Shown here: in pieces, positions 1-6,983 of the stretch
How the letters are laid out: every line of letters begins with the position of its first letter
Numbering within the stretch: position 1 is the stretch's first letter
Assembly: GCF_002995495.1 (NCBI RefSeq)
Contig: NZ_PVZV01000005.1
Location: 124,001 to 188,000 of the forward strand
Source: Actinocorallia populi
GTDB taxonomy: Bacteria > Actinomycetota > Actinomycetes > Streptosporangiales > Streptosporangiaceae
Direction: 5' to 3'
DNA: 64,000 bases
Notes under the pieces: generated by a model
Seen by the model: the letters and a program-made list of their open reading frames with translations, nothing else
Told to the model about the DNA's origin: nothing
Databases searched by the model: none
Program-made: the position numbers and the translations under genes

Positions 1-2
1 CC

Positions 3-266
3 GGGATGGCCTCGGCCGTCAACAACGACGTGGCCCGCGCGGCCTCCCTGGTCGCGGTGGCGGTCTTCCCCGCGCTCGTCGGCATCACCGGCGACGCCTA
101 CCTGCACCCCGAGCTCTTCTCCGCGGGCTTCCACAGCGCCGTGCTGATCGCCGGGGTCCTCTGCGTCGCCGCGGGGCTCCTGTCCGCGGTCGCCCTGCGC
201 GACACGCCCTGCCCCAGGACGACCGCCCACCACCACTGCGCCCTGGACGCCCCTCCTCTGGACTGA
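3..266 (+). CDS. C-terminal end of a membrane transporter, probably MFS (partial)
   Basis: The reading frame is open from the left edge of the window, so only the last 87 or so residues are present. They contain two hydrophobic helices (around the ASLVAVAVFPALVGI and AVLIAGVLCVAAGLLSAV stretches) followed by a short polar tail. This pattern, with an Asn-Asn-Asp loop before a helix, resembles the last two helices of 14-TM drug/H+ antiporters of the MFS DHA2 group, but too little is visible to name the substrate. A TetR gene starts 60 bases downstream on the same strand, behind a dyad, which fits a regulated efflux locus. Family assignment is an inference. Confidence 0.6.
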   Translation, partial: GMASAVNNDVARAASLVAVAVFPALVGITGDAYLHPELFSAGFHSAVLIAGVLCVAAGLLSAVALRDTPCPRTTAHHHCALDAPPLD

Positions 267-292
267 CCGCCGTGACCGGCCTTGCGGCTAAA

Positions 293-316
293 GTTAACGA
301 ACGAACGTTCACGAAC
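293..316. promoter_or_regulatory. Putative TetR operator dyad, site 1
   Basis: A 24-base imperfect dyad beginning GTTAACGAACG and ending GTTCACGAAC lies directly before the TetR start at 327. A second copy, identical at 20 of 24 positions, lies at 950-973 before the DHFR-like gene. The recurrence upstream of both genes suggests autoregulation and control of the next gene by the local TetR protein. Confidence 0.6.
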
Positions 317-326
317 TGGAGGCCCC

Positions 327-908
327 GTGGTCCGTCCCCGCACGACCAGCGACGAGGAGATCCTGGCGGCGGCCGCGCGCGCCGTCGGGCAGGTCGGGGC
401 GGCACGGCTCACGCTGGCCGCCGTCGCCCGCGAGGCGGGCCTGGCCCCGGCCACGCTCGTCCAGCGCTTCGGCTCGAAGAGGGGCCTGCTGCTGGCCCTG
501 GCCGAGCACGGCTCCGGCACCTCGCCGTTCGAGGCGGCCCGCGCGGCGAACCCGTCACCCCTCGCGGCGCTGCACGAGGCGCTCGGGGCGCTCGCCTCCC
601 GGGTCGACAGCCCCGAGCAGATGGCCAACAACCTCGGTTTCCTGCAGCTGGACCTCACCGATCCGGAGTTCCGCGAGCACGCGGCGGACGACGCCCGGCG
701 CACCGGCGGGCACATCGCCGGCCTGCTCGCCGAGGCCGTCGCGGCCGGCGAGCTGAGGGCGGGCGTGGACGTTCCGCGCCTGGCGCGCGCCGTCCAGGTC
801 GCCTACAACGGCTCGCTGATCCTGTGGTCGCTCACCGGCGACATCCCTTTGGGCCGGGCCCTGCGCGCCGACGTGGACGAGGTGCTCGACCCGCACCGCC
901 CGGGTTAG
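327..908 (+). CDS. TetR/AcrR family transcriptional regulator
   Basis: This 193-residue protein begins with a TetR-type helix-turn-helix: the segment LTLAAVAREAGLAPATLVQRF (split here as LTLAAVAREAGLAP and ATLVQRF) at about residues 30-50 is the usual HTH followed by the GSKRGLL motif. The rest is a helical ligand-binding domain. I chose GTG at 327 because GGAGG sits at 318-322; an upstream in-frame start at 282 would read through the operator dyad. It lies between a partial transporter and a DHFR-like reductase, all on the same strand, with similar dyads at 293-316 and 950-973, so it probably represses itself and the downstream gene. Its ligand cannot be inferred. Confidence 0.85.
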   Translation: MVRPRTTSDEEILAAAARAVGQVGAARLTLAAVAREAGLAPATLVQRFGSKRGLLLALAEHGSGTSPFEAARAANPSPLAALHEALGALASRVDSPEQMANNLGFLQLDLTDPEFREHAADDARRTGGHIAGLLAEAVAAGELRAGVDVPRLARAVQVAYNGSLILWSLTGDIPLGRALRADVDEVLDPHRPG

Positions 909-934
909 TAAACGAACGTAAATTTACTAACCCG
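901..934. promoter_or_regulatory. Perfect 12-base inverted repeat overlapping the TetR stop
   Basis: Arms CGGGTTAGTAAA (901-912) and TTTACTAACCCG (923-934) are exact reverse complements around a 10-base loop that contains CGAACG, the core of the neighbouring operators. There is no T-run after it. It could be a terminator for the TetR gene or a further operator; the shared CGAACG core makes the second reading attractive. Confidence 0.5.
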
Positions 935-949
935 GGCAGGGCTGCTACC

Positions 950-973
950 GTTAACGAACGGTCATTCACAAAC
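950..973. promoter_or_regulatory. Putative TetR operator dyad, site 2
   Basis: This 24-base element begins GTTAACGAACG and ends TTCACAAAC. It matches the element at 293-316 at 20 of 24 positions and ends 12 bases before the start codon of the DHFR-like gene, a position suited to repression. Confidence 0.6.
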
Positions 974-985
974 CAGGGGGCCCGC

Positions 986-1531
986 ATGTCCTTCCCGCGT
1001 TCGTTCACCGCCCACGTCTTCATCGGCGTCAGCCTGGACGGCTTCATCGCCCGCCCGGACGGCGGCCTCGACTGGCTCACCGAGCGCGGCGAGGCCGCCG
1101 AGGGCGACCTGGGCTACCAGGAGTTCGCGGACGGCGTCGACACCGTCGTCATGGGCCGCGCCACCTACGAGAAGGCGCTGAGCTTCGGCCGCGACGTCTG
1201 GCCCTACGACGGCAAGCACGTCGCGGTGCTGAGCACCCGCCTCCCCGCCGACGCCGACCCGCGCGTCACCGTCCACCGCTCGCTGGAGGAACTGGTCGAG
1301 GACCTCGAGAAGCGCGGTGCCGAGAGCGTTTACGCCGACGGCGGCCAGGTCGTCCAGTCGTTCCTGCGCGCCGGCCTGATCGACGACCTCACCATCACCA
1401 CGGTCCCGGTCCTCATCGGCCGCGGCTTCCGCCTCTTCGGCGACCTCGACGCCGACATCCCCCTCACCCTGCGCTCGACCGCGGACATGGGCGCCGGCAT
1501 CACCCAGTCCGTCTACGAGGTGGCCCGCTGA
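986..1531 (+). CDS. Dihydrofolate reductase family protein (RibD C-terminal-like)
   Basis: This 181-residue protein has the fold signature of the RibD_C/DHFR-like family: an N-terminal strand with GVSLDGFIARPDG (about residues 14-26), the VVMGRATYEKAL segment (about 54-65) and the late VYADGGQVVQSFLRAGLIDD motif (split VYADGGQVVQ, SFLRAGLIDD; about 114-133) that binds NADPH. Proteins of this family reduce pteridine- or flavin-like substrates with NADPH, but most are uncharacterised and are not the essential FolA. It is cytoplasmic. The ATG at 986 follows a GGGGG stretch and lies next to operator-like site 2, so it is probably under control of the upstream TetR regulator. Confidence 0.8.
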   Translation: MSFPRSFTAHVFIGVSLDGFIARPDGGLDWLTERGEAAEGDLGYQEFADGVDTVVMGRATYEKALSFGRDVWPYDGKHVAVLSTRLPADADPRVTVHRSLEELVEDLEKRGAESVYADGGQVVQSFLRAGLIDDLTITTVPVLIGRGFRLFGDLDADIPLTLRSTADMGAGITQSVYEVAR

Positions 1532-1550
1532 ACGCCCGCCTCCCGACGCC

Positions 1551-2888
1551 TCACGCCACGCTGGTGTCGTGGTGGTCGTAGGGGGAGGCGGTGATGCCGG
1601 ACCGGCGGGCGCGCTCGGCCACCGCCGCCACCGCGCGTCTCTGCCAGACGTCGCCGTGGCGTGCGCGCCGCTCGCGGCGGCGCCGGGCGCCGGGGAGGCG
1701 GTCGCCGATCCTGCGTTGCAGAACGTTGAGGCGGGTGAGGGCCTCGGCGACGGCCTGCCAGGGCTGGAGGCGCACCCCGGCCAGGGGTGAACCGCGCAGG
1801 AGCGCCCGTACCAGGGACTCGCCGGTGAGGGCGGAGAGCAGGCCGAACAGCGGCGCCAGCGCCTCGAGCTGGAGCCTCCGCCGCACGGGGCGGGGGCTGA
1901 GGACGCGGTCGCAGACGGCGTTGACCGTGACCGCGGTCCAGGGGGTCGGGCCGCCCGCGGTGAGGATCATGTGGTGGGCCAGGTGCAGCCCGTCGAGGGC
2001 GCGGCGCGGGACGAGCTCGTCGGTGACGCCCATCAGGTGGGCGATGTAGGCCCAGTACAGCATGACGTCGTCCAGGTCCGCCGGCGTGATCCGCCGCCCG
2101 TGGGCGTGGTCGAACAGCGGCGGGAACAGCCCGAAGGTGATCGCGGCGCCCATCGTCATGGCGTTGGAGACGGGGTTGCCGTGGCGGGCGAAATGCTCGT
2201 CCCCCCAGGCGCGGCGCAGCGCCAGCCGCGCCTGGGCGTGCATGAGCCGCACCCGGACGATGCTCTTGAAGACGGGGGAGTGCCGGTCCGCGCCCCCGGG
2301 GAGGGTGACGTCGTGGAACCAGGTCGCCGTCTCCAGCTCCCGGCGCCGGAAGTCGGTGAGGAAGCGGCGGGTCTGGCCGGTGGCCGAGGAGACCTCGGCG
2401 CCGACGAACGTCCCCATGGCGTCGCTGAACAGCATGGTCAGCTTGCCCGACAGGGAGGAGCCGATCCACAGCCGCCGGCCCCGCTCCCAGCGGCGGGCGT
2501 CGAACCACTCCGGCGGGTCGTCCAGGTGGCGGAACAGCTCCACGAGTTCGTCCGGCGGGTCGGGCACCGCGTCGATCCCCCGGTCGAGCGCCTGGTCGAG
2601 CATGCGGCGGCCGCGGGGCATGCCGACCCTGCCGAAGGCCGACACGACGGCGTCCATGAGCTCGTCGCCCTGCCAGCGGTGGTCGTCGAAGAGGGCGGTC
2701 AGCGCGGTGCGCTCGGGGACGGCGCTCACGGGAATCCAGGGGGAGAACAACCGGTGGTGCGGCTCGGTCAGCCACAGCGGTGACGGCGCCGCGGCCTCGG
2801 GCCCGGGGCGCAGCGGCATTCCCCGCCGGTGGTAGTGGTCGAAGGGGTGCCGGCCGGGTTCGGCGGGCGAGGGCATGGCCGTTGGCAT
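1551..2888 (-). CDS. Oxygenase MpaB family protein (DUF2236)
   Basis: A 445-residue protein with features of the MpaB/latex-clearing-protein family: the segment KSIVRVRLMHAQARL in the middle carries the conserved Arg and His expected for haem binding, preceded by WIGSSLSGKLTMLFSDAMG. Family members are b-type-haem oxygenases that cleave or oxidise isoprenoid-like or phenolic substrates; the substrate here is unknown. I chose ATG at 2888 (GGAG six bases before) over an upstream in-frame TTG at 2900. It is the last gene of a minus-strand run after the FAD oxidoreductase, a small membrane protein and a PucR regulator, suggesting one oxidative pathway. The N-terminal about 60 residues are Pro/His rich. 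Confidence 0.8.
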   Translation of the reverse strand: MPTAMPSPAEPGRHPFDHYHRRGMPLRPGPEAAAPSPLWLTEPHHRLFSPWIPVSAVPERTALTALFDDHRWQGDELMDAVVSAFGRVGMPRGRRMLDQALDRGIDAVPDPPDELVELFRHLDDPPEWFDARRWERGRRLWIGSSLSGKLTMLFSDAMGTFVGAEVSSATGQTRRFLTDFRRRELETATWFHDVTLPGGADRHSPVFKSIVRVRLMHAQARLALRRAWGDEHFARHGNPVSNAMTMGAAITFGLFPPLFDHAHGRRITPADLDDVMLYWAYIAHLMGVTDELVPRRALDGLHLAHHMILTAGGPTPWTAVTVNAVCDRVLSPRPVRRRLQLEALAPLFGLLSALTGESLVRALLRGSPLAGVRLQPWQAVAEALTRLNVLQRRIGDRLPGARRRRERRARHGDVWQRRAVAAVAERARRSGITASPYDHHDTSVA

Positions 2889-2927
2889 TCGTGACTCCAA
2901 AGGGGGGAACGGTGCCGGGGGTCCGGG

Positions 2928-4094
2928 TCAGGTCTGCCAGATTCCGTGGCCGTCCGGTGAGCTCATCAACGTCCAGGCGTGCAGGGCGATCATGTAGTTG
3001 AGCGACTGGTCGGGTTCGTAGAGGCCGGGGCCGAAGAGGTGCTCGAGCCGGCGGATGCGGTAGCGGACGGTCTGGGCGTGGACGTGGAGGCGCTCGGCGG
3101 TGGCGGAGGTGTTGAAACCGCAGAGGAACCAGGTGCGCAGGGTGTGGGCGTAGACCGCCCTCTTGTGCGGCGGGTGGTCGGCGAGGGGGGCGAGCTGCCG
3201 TTCGGCGAGGCGGCGGACCGGCTCGGGATCGTTCATGATCATGAGGTCCGGGACGTGCTCCATGGCCGGGACGGGCCCGGCGGCGGTGATCACGCCGGTG
3301 GTGAGCAGGTCGAGGGTGTGGCGCGCCAGGCGCAGGGAGGCCGCGGCCCGGACGGGCTCGACGGTGGGGCCGATGGCGGACGGTATCCCCGCCAGCATCC
3401 GGTCGAGCACGGCCCCGCGGCCGGGGCCCTCGGGGTCGGGCACGATGAGGCGGTCGCGTGCCGGGTGGGCCAGGACGTCCGGGAGCAGGTGCCGGGCCGG
3501 CCGCCGCGGGCCGGGGGAGAGGGCGACCACGGCGAGGGTGCGGGGCAGCGTCCAACCGGCCTGGTCGGCGGCCTGCCTGAGCCGCGCCCTGCTGACGGCG
3601 GTGCGGAACAGGAGCGTGAGCAGCCGGCGTTGCCGCGGGTCCGGCTCGGGGTGCACGGCCTCGTTGTAGCCCGAGGCGGTGGCGTCCTTGAGCCGGTCGG
3701 CGTAGGTGAACGCGCGCTGGGCCAGCAGCCCCGTCTCGTGGACCCGGGTGAGGGCCCCGAGGCGCAGGGCCTGCTCGGCGAGCCGCTGGACGGCCGTGCC
3801 GACCGCGATCTGCTGGGCGGCGCTGACGTCGTGCAGGGGAATGCCGAGGTCGGCGGCGGCGCCGCCCAGGCGGTGGAAGAGCGTGAGGGCGGAGGGTTCG
3901 GGATGCCGCGCGGGGTCGAGGAACTGGACGATCGCGGTCCGGAGGGCGCGGCACAGCCCGGGAGGCACGCGCCCGGTGGCGGACGCCTCCTCGGCGGAGG
4001 CCCGTGCGATTCCGGGAGCGGCCCGGCACAACCGCTCCAGCACGCCGGCGTCGACGGCGGGGGAATCGGGCGGCCGGTGGAAGGCGAGGGTCAC
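2928..4094 (-). CDS. PucR family transcriptional regulator (CdaR-like)
   Basis: A 388-residue cytoplasmic regulator. The C-terminal 60 or so residues form the PucR-type HTH, visible as FNTSATAERLHVHAQTVRYR followed by IRRLEHLFGP. The N-terminal two thirds are the helical sensor and GGDEF-derived segments usual in this family, without recognisable catalytic residues. The GTG start at 4094 overlaps the stop of the small membrane gene by four bases (GTGA) and has GGGAGGA upstream, indicating translational coupling. Only 39 bases separate it from the oxygenase gene downstream. PucR-type proteins usually activate catabolic genes for purines, amino acids or phenolics; here they may sense the substrate of the linked oxidoreductases. 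Confidence 0.85.
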   Translation of the reverse strand: MTLAFHRPPDSPAVDAGVLERLCRAAPGIARASAEEASATGRVPPGLCRALRTAIVQFLDPARHPEPSALTLFHRLGGAAADLGIPLHDVSAAQQIAVGTAVQRLAEQALRLGALTRVHETGLLAQRAFTYADRLKDATASGYNEAVHPEPDPRQRRLLTLLFRTAVSRARLRQAADQAGWTLPRTLAVVALSPGPRRPARHLLPDVLAHPARDRLIVPDPEGPGRGAVLDRMLAGIPSAIGPTVEPVRAAASLRLARHTLDLLTTGVITAAGPVPAMEHVPDLMIMNDPEPVRRLAERQLAPLADHPPHKRAVYAHTLRTWFLCGFNTSATAERLHVHAQTVRYRIRRLEHLFGPGLYEPDQSLNYMIALHAWTLMSSPDGHGIWQT

Positions 4095-4303
4095 GACCGG
4101 TGTCCTCCCTGCAGGAGCGCCCCGCTCATCAGGACGACGGCCCCGGTGACCCGCAGGCCGTGGGTGGTGAGGGCAAAGGGTAGGTGGACGGGCCGGGCGC
4201 CGCGCAGTTCGGGCATCTGCCCGGCCGCGGCCTTGAAGCACGCGAGTCCGGCGAAGTACACACCGGTGGACGCGACGGCGACGTACTGATCGGCGTAGGA
4301 CAT
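4091..4303 (-). CDS. Small membrane protein, function unknown
   Basis: A 70-residue protein starting at ATG 4303 with GGAGG just upstream. It has two hydrophobic stretches (about residues 7-24 and 46-64) separated by a short polar loop with Arg residues, so it is probably a two-pass membrane hairpin. I do not recognise a family. The stop codon overlaps the start of the PucR gene, and it lies 65 bases after the FAD oxidoreductase gene, so it is almost certainly part of that operon. It might anchor or partner the exported oxidoreductase, but that is conjecture. Confidence 0.65.
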   Translation of the reverse strand: MSYADQYVAVASTGVYFAGLACFKAAAGQMPELRGARPVHLPFALTTHGLRVTGAVVLMSGALLQGGHRS

Positions 4304-4368
4304 GTTCCGGCCTCCGGCGGGGCCGCCCGCGGTCCGCACTGCCCGCGGGCGGCCTGCTTCGGTGCGGG

Positions 4369-6168
4369 TCAGGGACGGTAGGGGTCGATGACGTCGAAGG
4401 CGTTGGGCTTGCCCGCCGCGAAACGGGCGTCGTCGTCGGCGAAGAAGCCGTTGAACGCCGGGGGCTGCCAGAGGTCGAGCAGCCTGGCCTTGGACCCGCC
4501 GGCGCCGGAGGCGTCGATGATGGCGTTGGCCGCCTTGCGGCCCGCCTCGTTGGCGCCCTCCATGGTGGCCAGGTTGATGTTGGCGCGCACGTAGTCGGAG
4601 GCCAGGAACAGGTTGGGGATCGCGGTCGTGGACTCGGGCCGGAAGTTCCAGGAGCTGGGGCTGTTGATCAGCAGCGGCTCGTCGTTGGCGACCTGGGGGG
4701 TGGCCAGGCCGGTGATGGCGGGGTCGATGAACCAGGAGTGGACGTTGGAGTCCTTCAGCACCCGGTCCCCGCGGGGGACGGCCCTGCGCAGCTGCGCGAG
4801 GACCTCCTCGATGATCTGCTCGGGGGTGCACTCCTTGGCGGTCCTGCCGTGCAGGACGCCCTTCCTGTCCCAGGCGGAGAGGTCGATGGACAGGCACTCG
4901 TTCACGGTGCCGTCGCCGTAGGTCCGGTTGAACCTCTTCTTCCAGAACTGGGCCTGGCTGATGGACGTGAGCGCCCAGGGCTGCCCGGCGTAGGCCACGT
5001 GGCCCCTGCCGAGGTCGACCGGCTCCTTCAGGTAGAGCATGACGCCGTTCATCCAGTCGGTCGTCAGGTTGCCCAGGGCCTTGAGGTTCGGGTCGGCGTT
5101 CAGGATGTCGGCGTTCAGCAGCGGCACCGCCCGCTCCAGCGGCACTGCCAGGACGTAGTGGTCGGCCTCGACCGGCTGCGTCCCGTCGAGCACGGCCCCG
5201 GAGATCCTGCCGCCGGCGACCTTCAGCTCGGTGAGGGTGCGGCCGATCTGGAAGTCGACGCCCAGGGCGCGCAGGTGGTCCATCCACGGGTCGATGAGCG
5301 CCTCGTTGGTGGGGGCGTTCAGCAGCCGGTCCGGGGCGCCGTAGCCGCCCAGGCCCAGCGTGCTGTAGACCCAGGCCTCGGCCATCAGGCCCATGGTGTG
5401 GGCGTTGGCCTTGTCGGGCTTGGCGGCGACCAGGGTGCTGGTGAACATGTCCACCAGCAGCTCGTTGTAGCGCTTGGACTTGCCCTTCACCTTCACGTAG
5501 TCGGCGAAGCTCATGTTCTCCCACTGCTTGAGCCGCCGCTGCGGCCCGCTGGTGACGAACACGATCATCTTCTCGAGGAAGTACGCGACCTCCCACGCCG
5601 GGACGTTGCCGATCACCTTGACCGCGGTCGACAGGAAGGTGAGCAGCGAGCCGGGGCTCAGCGTGCCGACGATGCTGCCGTGGGCGGGCAGCACCATCTT
5701 GGTCCCGTTGTAGAAGGCCGAGACCTCCTTGCCGTCGACGAAGTTGTCCTTCAGGGTGCCGCCGCCGGGGCGCGGGACGCGCTCCATCGTGTCGGGCAGG
5801 TTCTGGTAGAAGCCGGGGAAGAACCGGAACCCGTGCTCGGCGGGCAGGTCCTGGCGGCCGCCCGTGGCGGTGCCGGTGAAGGGCATGCTGCGGCACTTGC
5901 CGCCCCAGGCCTTGCGCTCGTAGACGGTCACCTCGAAGCCGCGCTCGATCAGCTCGTGGGCGACCGTCAGGCCGCCCATCCCGCCGCCGAACACCGCGAC
6001 GCGCCGTCCGGGCGCGCGCTTCCGCCGGGCCCGGGAGGCCCTCGACGCCGAGGCGGGGCCGCCGAGGCCCGCCGCGCCGGCGGCGGCCAGGGCCCCGGTG
6101 ACGAATCCCCGTCTTCCGACGCCTTCGTCCTGGTTCTGCGGGGCGGCGGAGGTGCTCTGTTCCTCCAT
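4369..6168 (-). CDS. Tat-exported FAD-dependent oxidoreductase (HpnE/phytoene-desaturase-like)
   Basis: A 599-residue flavoprotein. The N-terminus has a twin-arginine signal (GRRGFVTGALAAAG, about residues 18-31), then the dinucleotide-binding fold VAVFGGGMGGLTVAHELIER (about 56-75) and the family motif EHGFRFFPGFYQN (about 111-123). The C-terminal end has the second FAD segment with IPNLFLASDYVRANINLATM. The fold is that of amine oxidase/hydroxysqualene dehydroxylase enzymes, which oxidise isoprenoid or amine substrates. ATG 6168 is supported by GAGGAG; an upstream in-frame start at 6225 would overlap the operator. It heads the minus-strand operon with the small membrane protein, PucR and MpaB genes. 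A diverged paralogue is encoded at 31218-32957. Confidence 0.85.
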   Translation of the reverse strand: MEEQSTSAAPQNQDEGVGRRGFVTGALAAAGAAGLGGPASASRASRARRKRAPGRRVAVFGGGMGGLTVAHELIERGFEVTVYERKAWGGKCRSMPFTGTATGGRQDLPAEHGFRFFPGFYQNLPDTMERVPRPGGGTLKDNFVDGKEVSAFYNGTKMVLPAHGSIVGTLSPGSLLTFLSTAVKVIGNVPAWEVAYFLEKMIVFVTSGPQRRLKQWENMSFADYVKVKGKSKRYNELLVDMFTSTLVAAKPDKANAHTMGLMAEAWVYSTLGLGGYGAPDRLLNAPTNEALIDPWMDHLRALGVDFQIGRTLTELKVAGGRISGAVLDGTQPVEADHYVLAVPLERAVPLLNADILNADPNLKALGNLTTDWMNGVMLYLKEPVDLGRGHVAYAGQPWALTSISQAQFWKKRFNRTYGDGTVNECLSIDLSAWDRKGVLHGRTAKECTPEQIIEEVLAQLRRAVPRGDRVLKDSNVHSWFIDPAITGLATPQVANDEPLLINSPSSWNFRPESTTAIPNLFLASDYVRANINLATMEGANEAGRKAANAIIDASGAGGSKARLLDLWQPPAFNGFFADDDARFAAGKPNAFDVIDPYRP

Positions 6169-6193
6169 GGTGCGCTCCTCTGGAGTGGGGGGA

Positions 6194-6219
6194 AGTAACC
6201 GACACTGATGTCGGTTACT
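6194..6219. promoter_or_regulatory. Perfect TetR operator dyad before the FAD oxidoreductase
   Basis: Arms AGTAACCGACA (6194-6204) and TGTCGGTTACT (6209-6219) are exact reverse complements around four bases. The site lies 25 bases upstream of the oxidoreductase start on the minus strand. The same ACCGACA-4-TGTCGGT core recurs at 6936-6959. Confidence 0.8.
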
Positions 6220-6292
6220 GGCCACTCACTATGGGAAGGAGGCGGCACCGCGTCAAGGGCCCGCGAAGGGCGCGGGGGTGTCCGGATCCGGT

Positions 6293-6904
6293 CTAGGGGC
6301 GCGGTCCGAGCCCGGACCACAACAACCACATGACCCCCTCCACCAGGGTCGACCGGGCGATCTCGGGGCGGTGCTCCCACCACTGGGCGACCCCGTCCAG
6401 GCCGGTGATGACGAACTCCACCATGGCCTCGGCGCCCGGCTCCGCCGGGTCGACGCCGATCTCCCGCATGTCCGGTGCCAGCATCGCCGCGACCGCCCGG
6501 GTGCGGGCCTCGCGGATGCCCTGGCGCACGGTCCGGATCTCCGGGTCGTCCTCGTTCAGGCTGTCGAACAGGAGTTTCCTGGCCTCGGGCTGACTCTGGG
6601 CGAAGCCGAAGTAGGCGTCCACGGTGCCGCGCATCCGCTCGCGCGCCGTCCCCTGGGCGGTGATCCGTGCGCCGATGTACTCGATCAGCGCCGCGTTCTG
6701 CTCCTGGAGGACGGCCAGCAGCAGCACCCGCTTGGAGGGGAAGTGGTCGTACATCACCGTGCGCGCCACCCCCGCGGCCCTGGCGATCTCACCCAGCGAC
6801 GTGGCGTGGTACCCCTTCTCCGCGAAGATCCTCAGTGCGGCCGCGGTGATGACCGCCCGCCTGGCCGGCCCGCGCATGCGGCTCTTGGGTGCGCTTTCCA
6901 CCAT
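6293..6904 (-). CDS. TetR family transcriptional regulator
   Basis: A 203-residue regulator with the HTH at about residues 29-58 (SLGEIARAAGVARTVMYDHF followed by PSKRVLL). The remainder is a helical ligand-binding domain ending in a hydrophobic helix. It is transcribed in the same direction as the downstream FAD oxidoreductase operon and divergently from the flavin monooxygenase at 6984. Dyads with the same core sit upstream of the oxidoreductase (6194-6219) and between this gene and the monooxygenase (6936-6959), so it most likely represses both units and itself until the pathway substrate appears. Confidence 0.88.
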   Translation of the reverse strand: MVESAPKSRMRGPARRAVITAAALRIFAEKGYHATSLGEIARAAGVARTVMYDHFPSKRVLLLAVLQEQNAALIEYIGARITAQGTARERMRGTVDAYFGFAQSQPEARKLLFDSLNEDDPEIRTVRQGIREARTRAVAAMLAPDMREIGVDPAEPGAEAMVEFVITGLDGVAQWWEHRPEIARSTLVEGVMWLLWSGLGPRP

Positions 6905-6935
6905 GGACCGTCTTTCCTTTCCGTGTTACGGTCAC

Positions 6936-6959
6936 GCAACCGACATGAGTGTCGGTTGC
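6936..6959. promoter_or_regulatory. Perfect TetR operator dyad in the TetR/monooxygenase intergenic region
   Basis: Arms GCAACCGACA (6936-6945) and TGTCGGTTGC (6950-6959) are exact reverse complements around TGAG. It shares CAACCGACA-like half-sites with 6194-6219 and lies between the divergent TetR and monooxygenase starts, so it can control both. Confidence 0.8.
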
Positions 6960-6983
6960 CCTGTCGATCACTGGGAGTCTCAC

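Noticed and set aside
272-1531. Long frame covering the TetR gene and the DHFR-like gene as one protein
   Set aside because: The first part is a low-complexity Arg/Gly/Ala translation in the wrong frame of the TetR gene; only the part from 986 is conserved.
1513-4029. 838-residue minus-strand frame overlapping the oxygenase and PucR genes
   Set aside because: It is an Arg/Pro-rich frame-shadow of both real genes, which have recognisable motifs in other frames.
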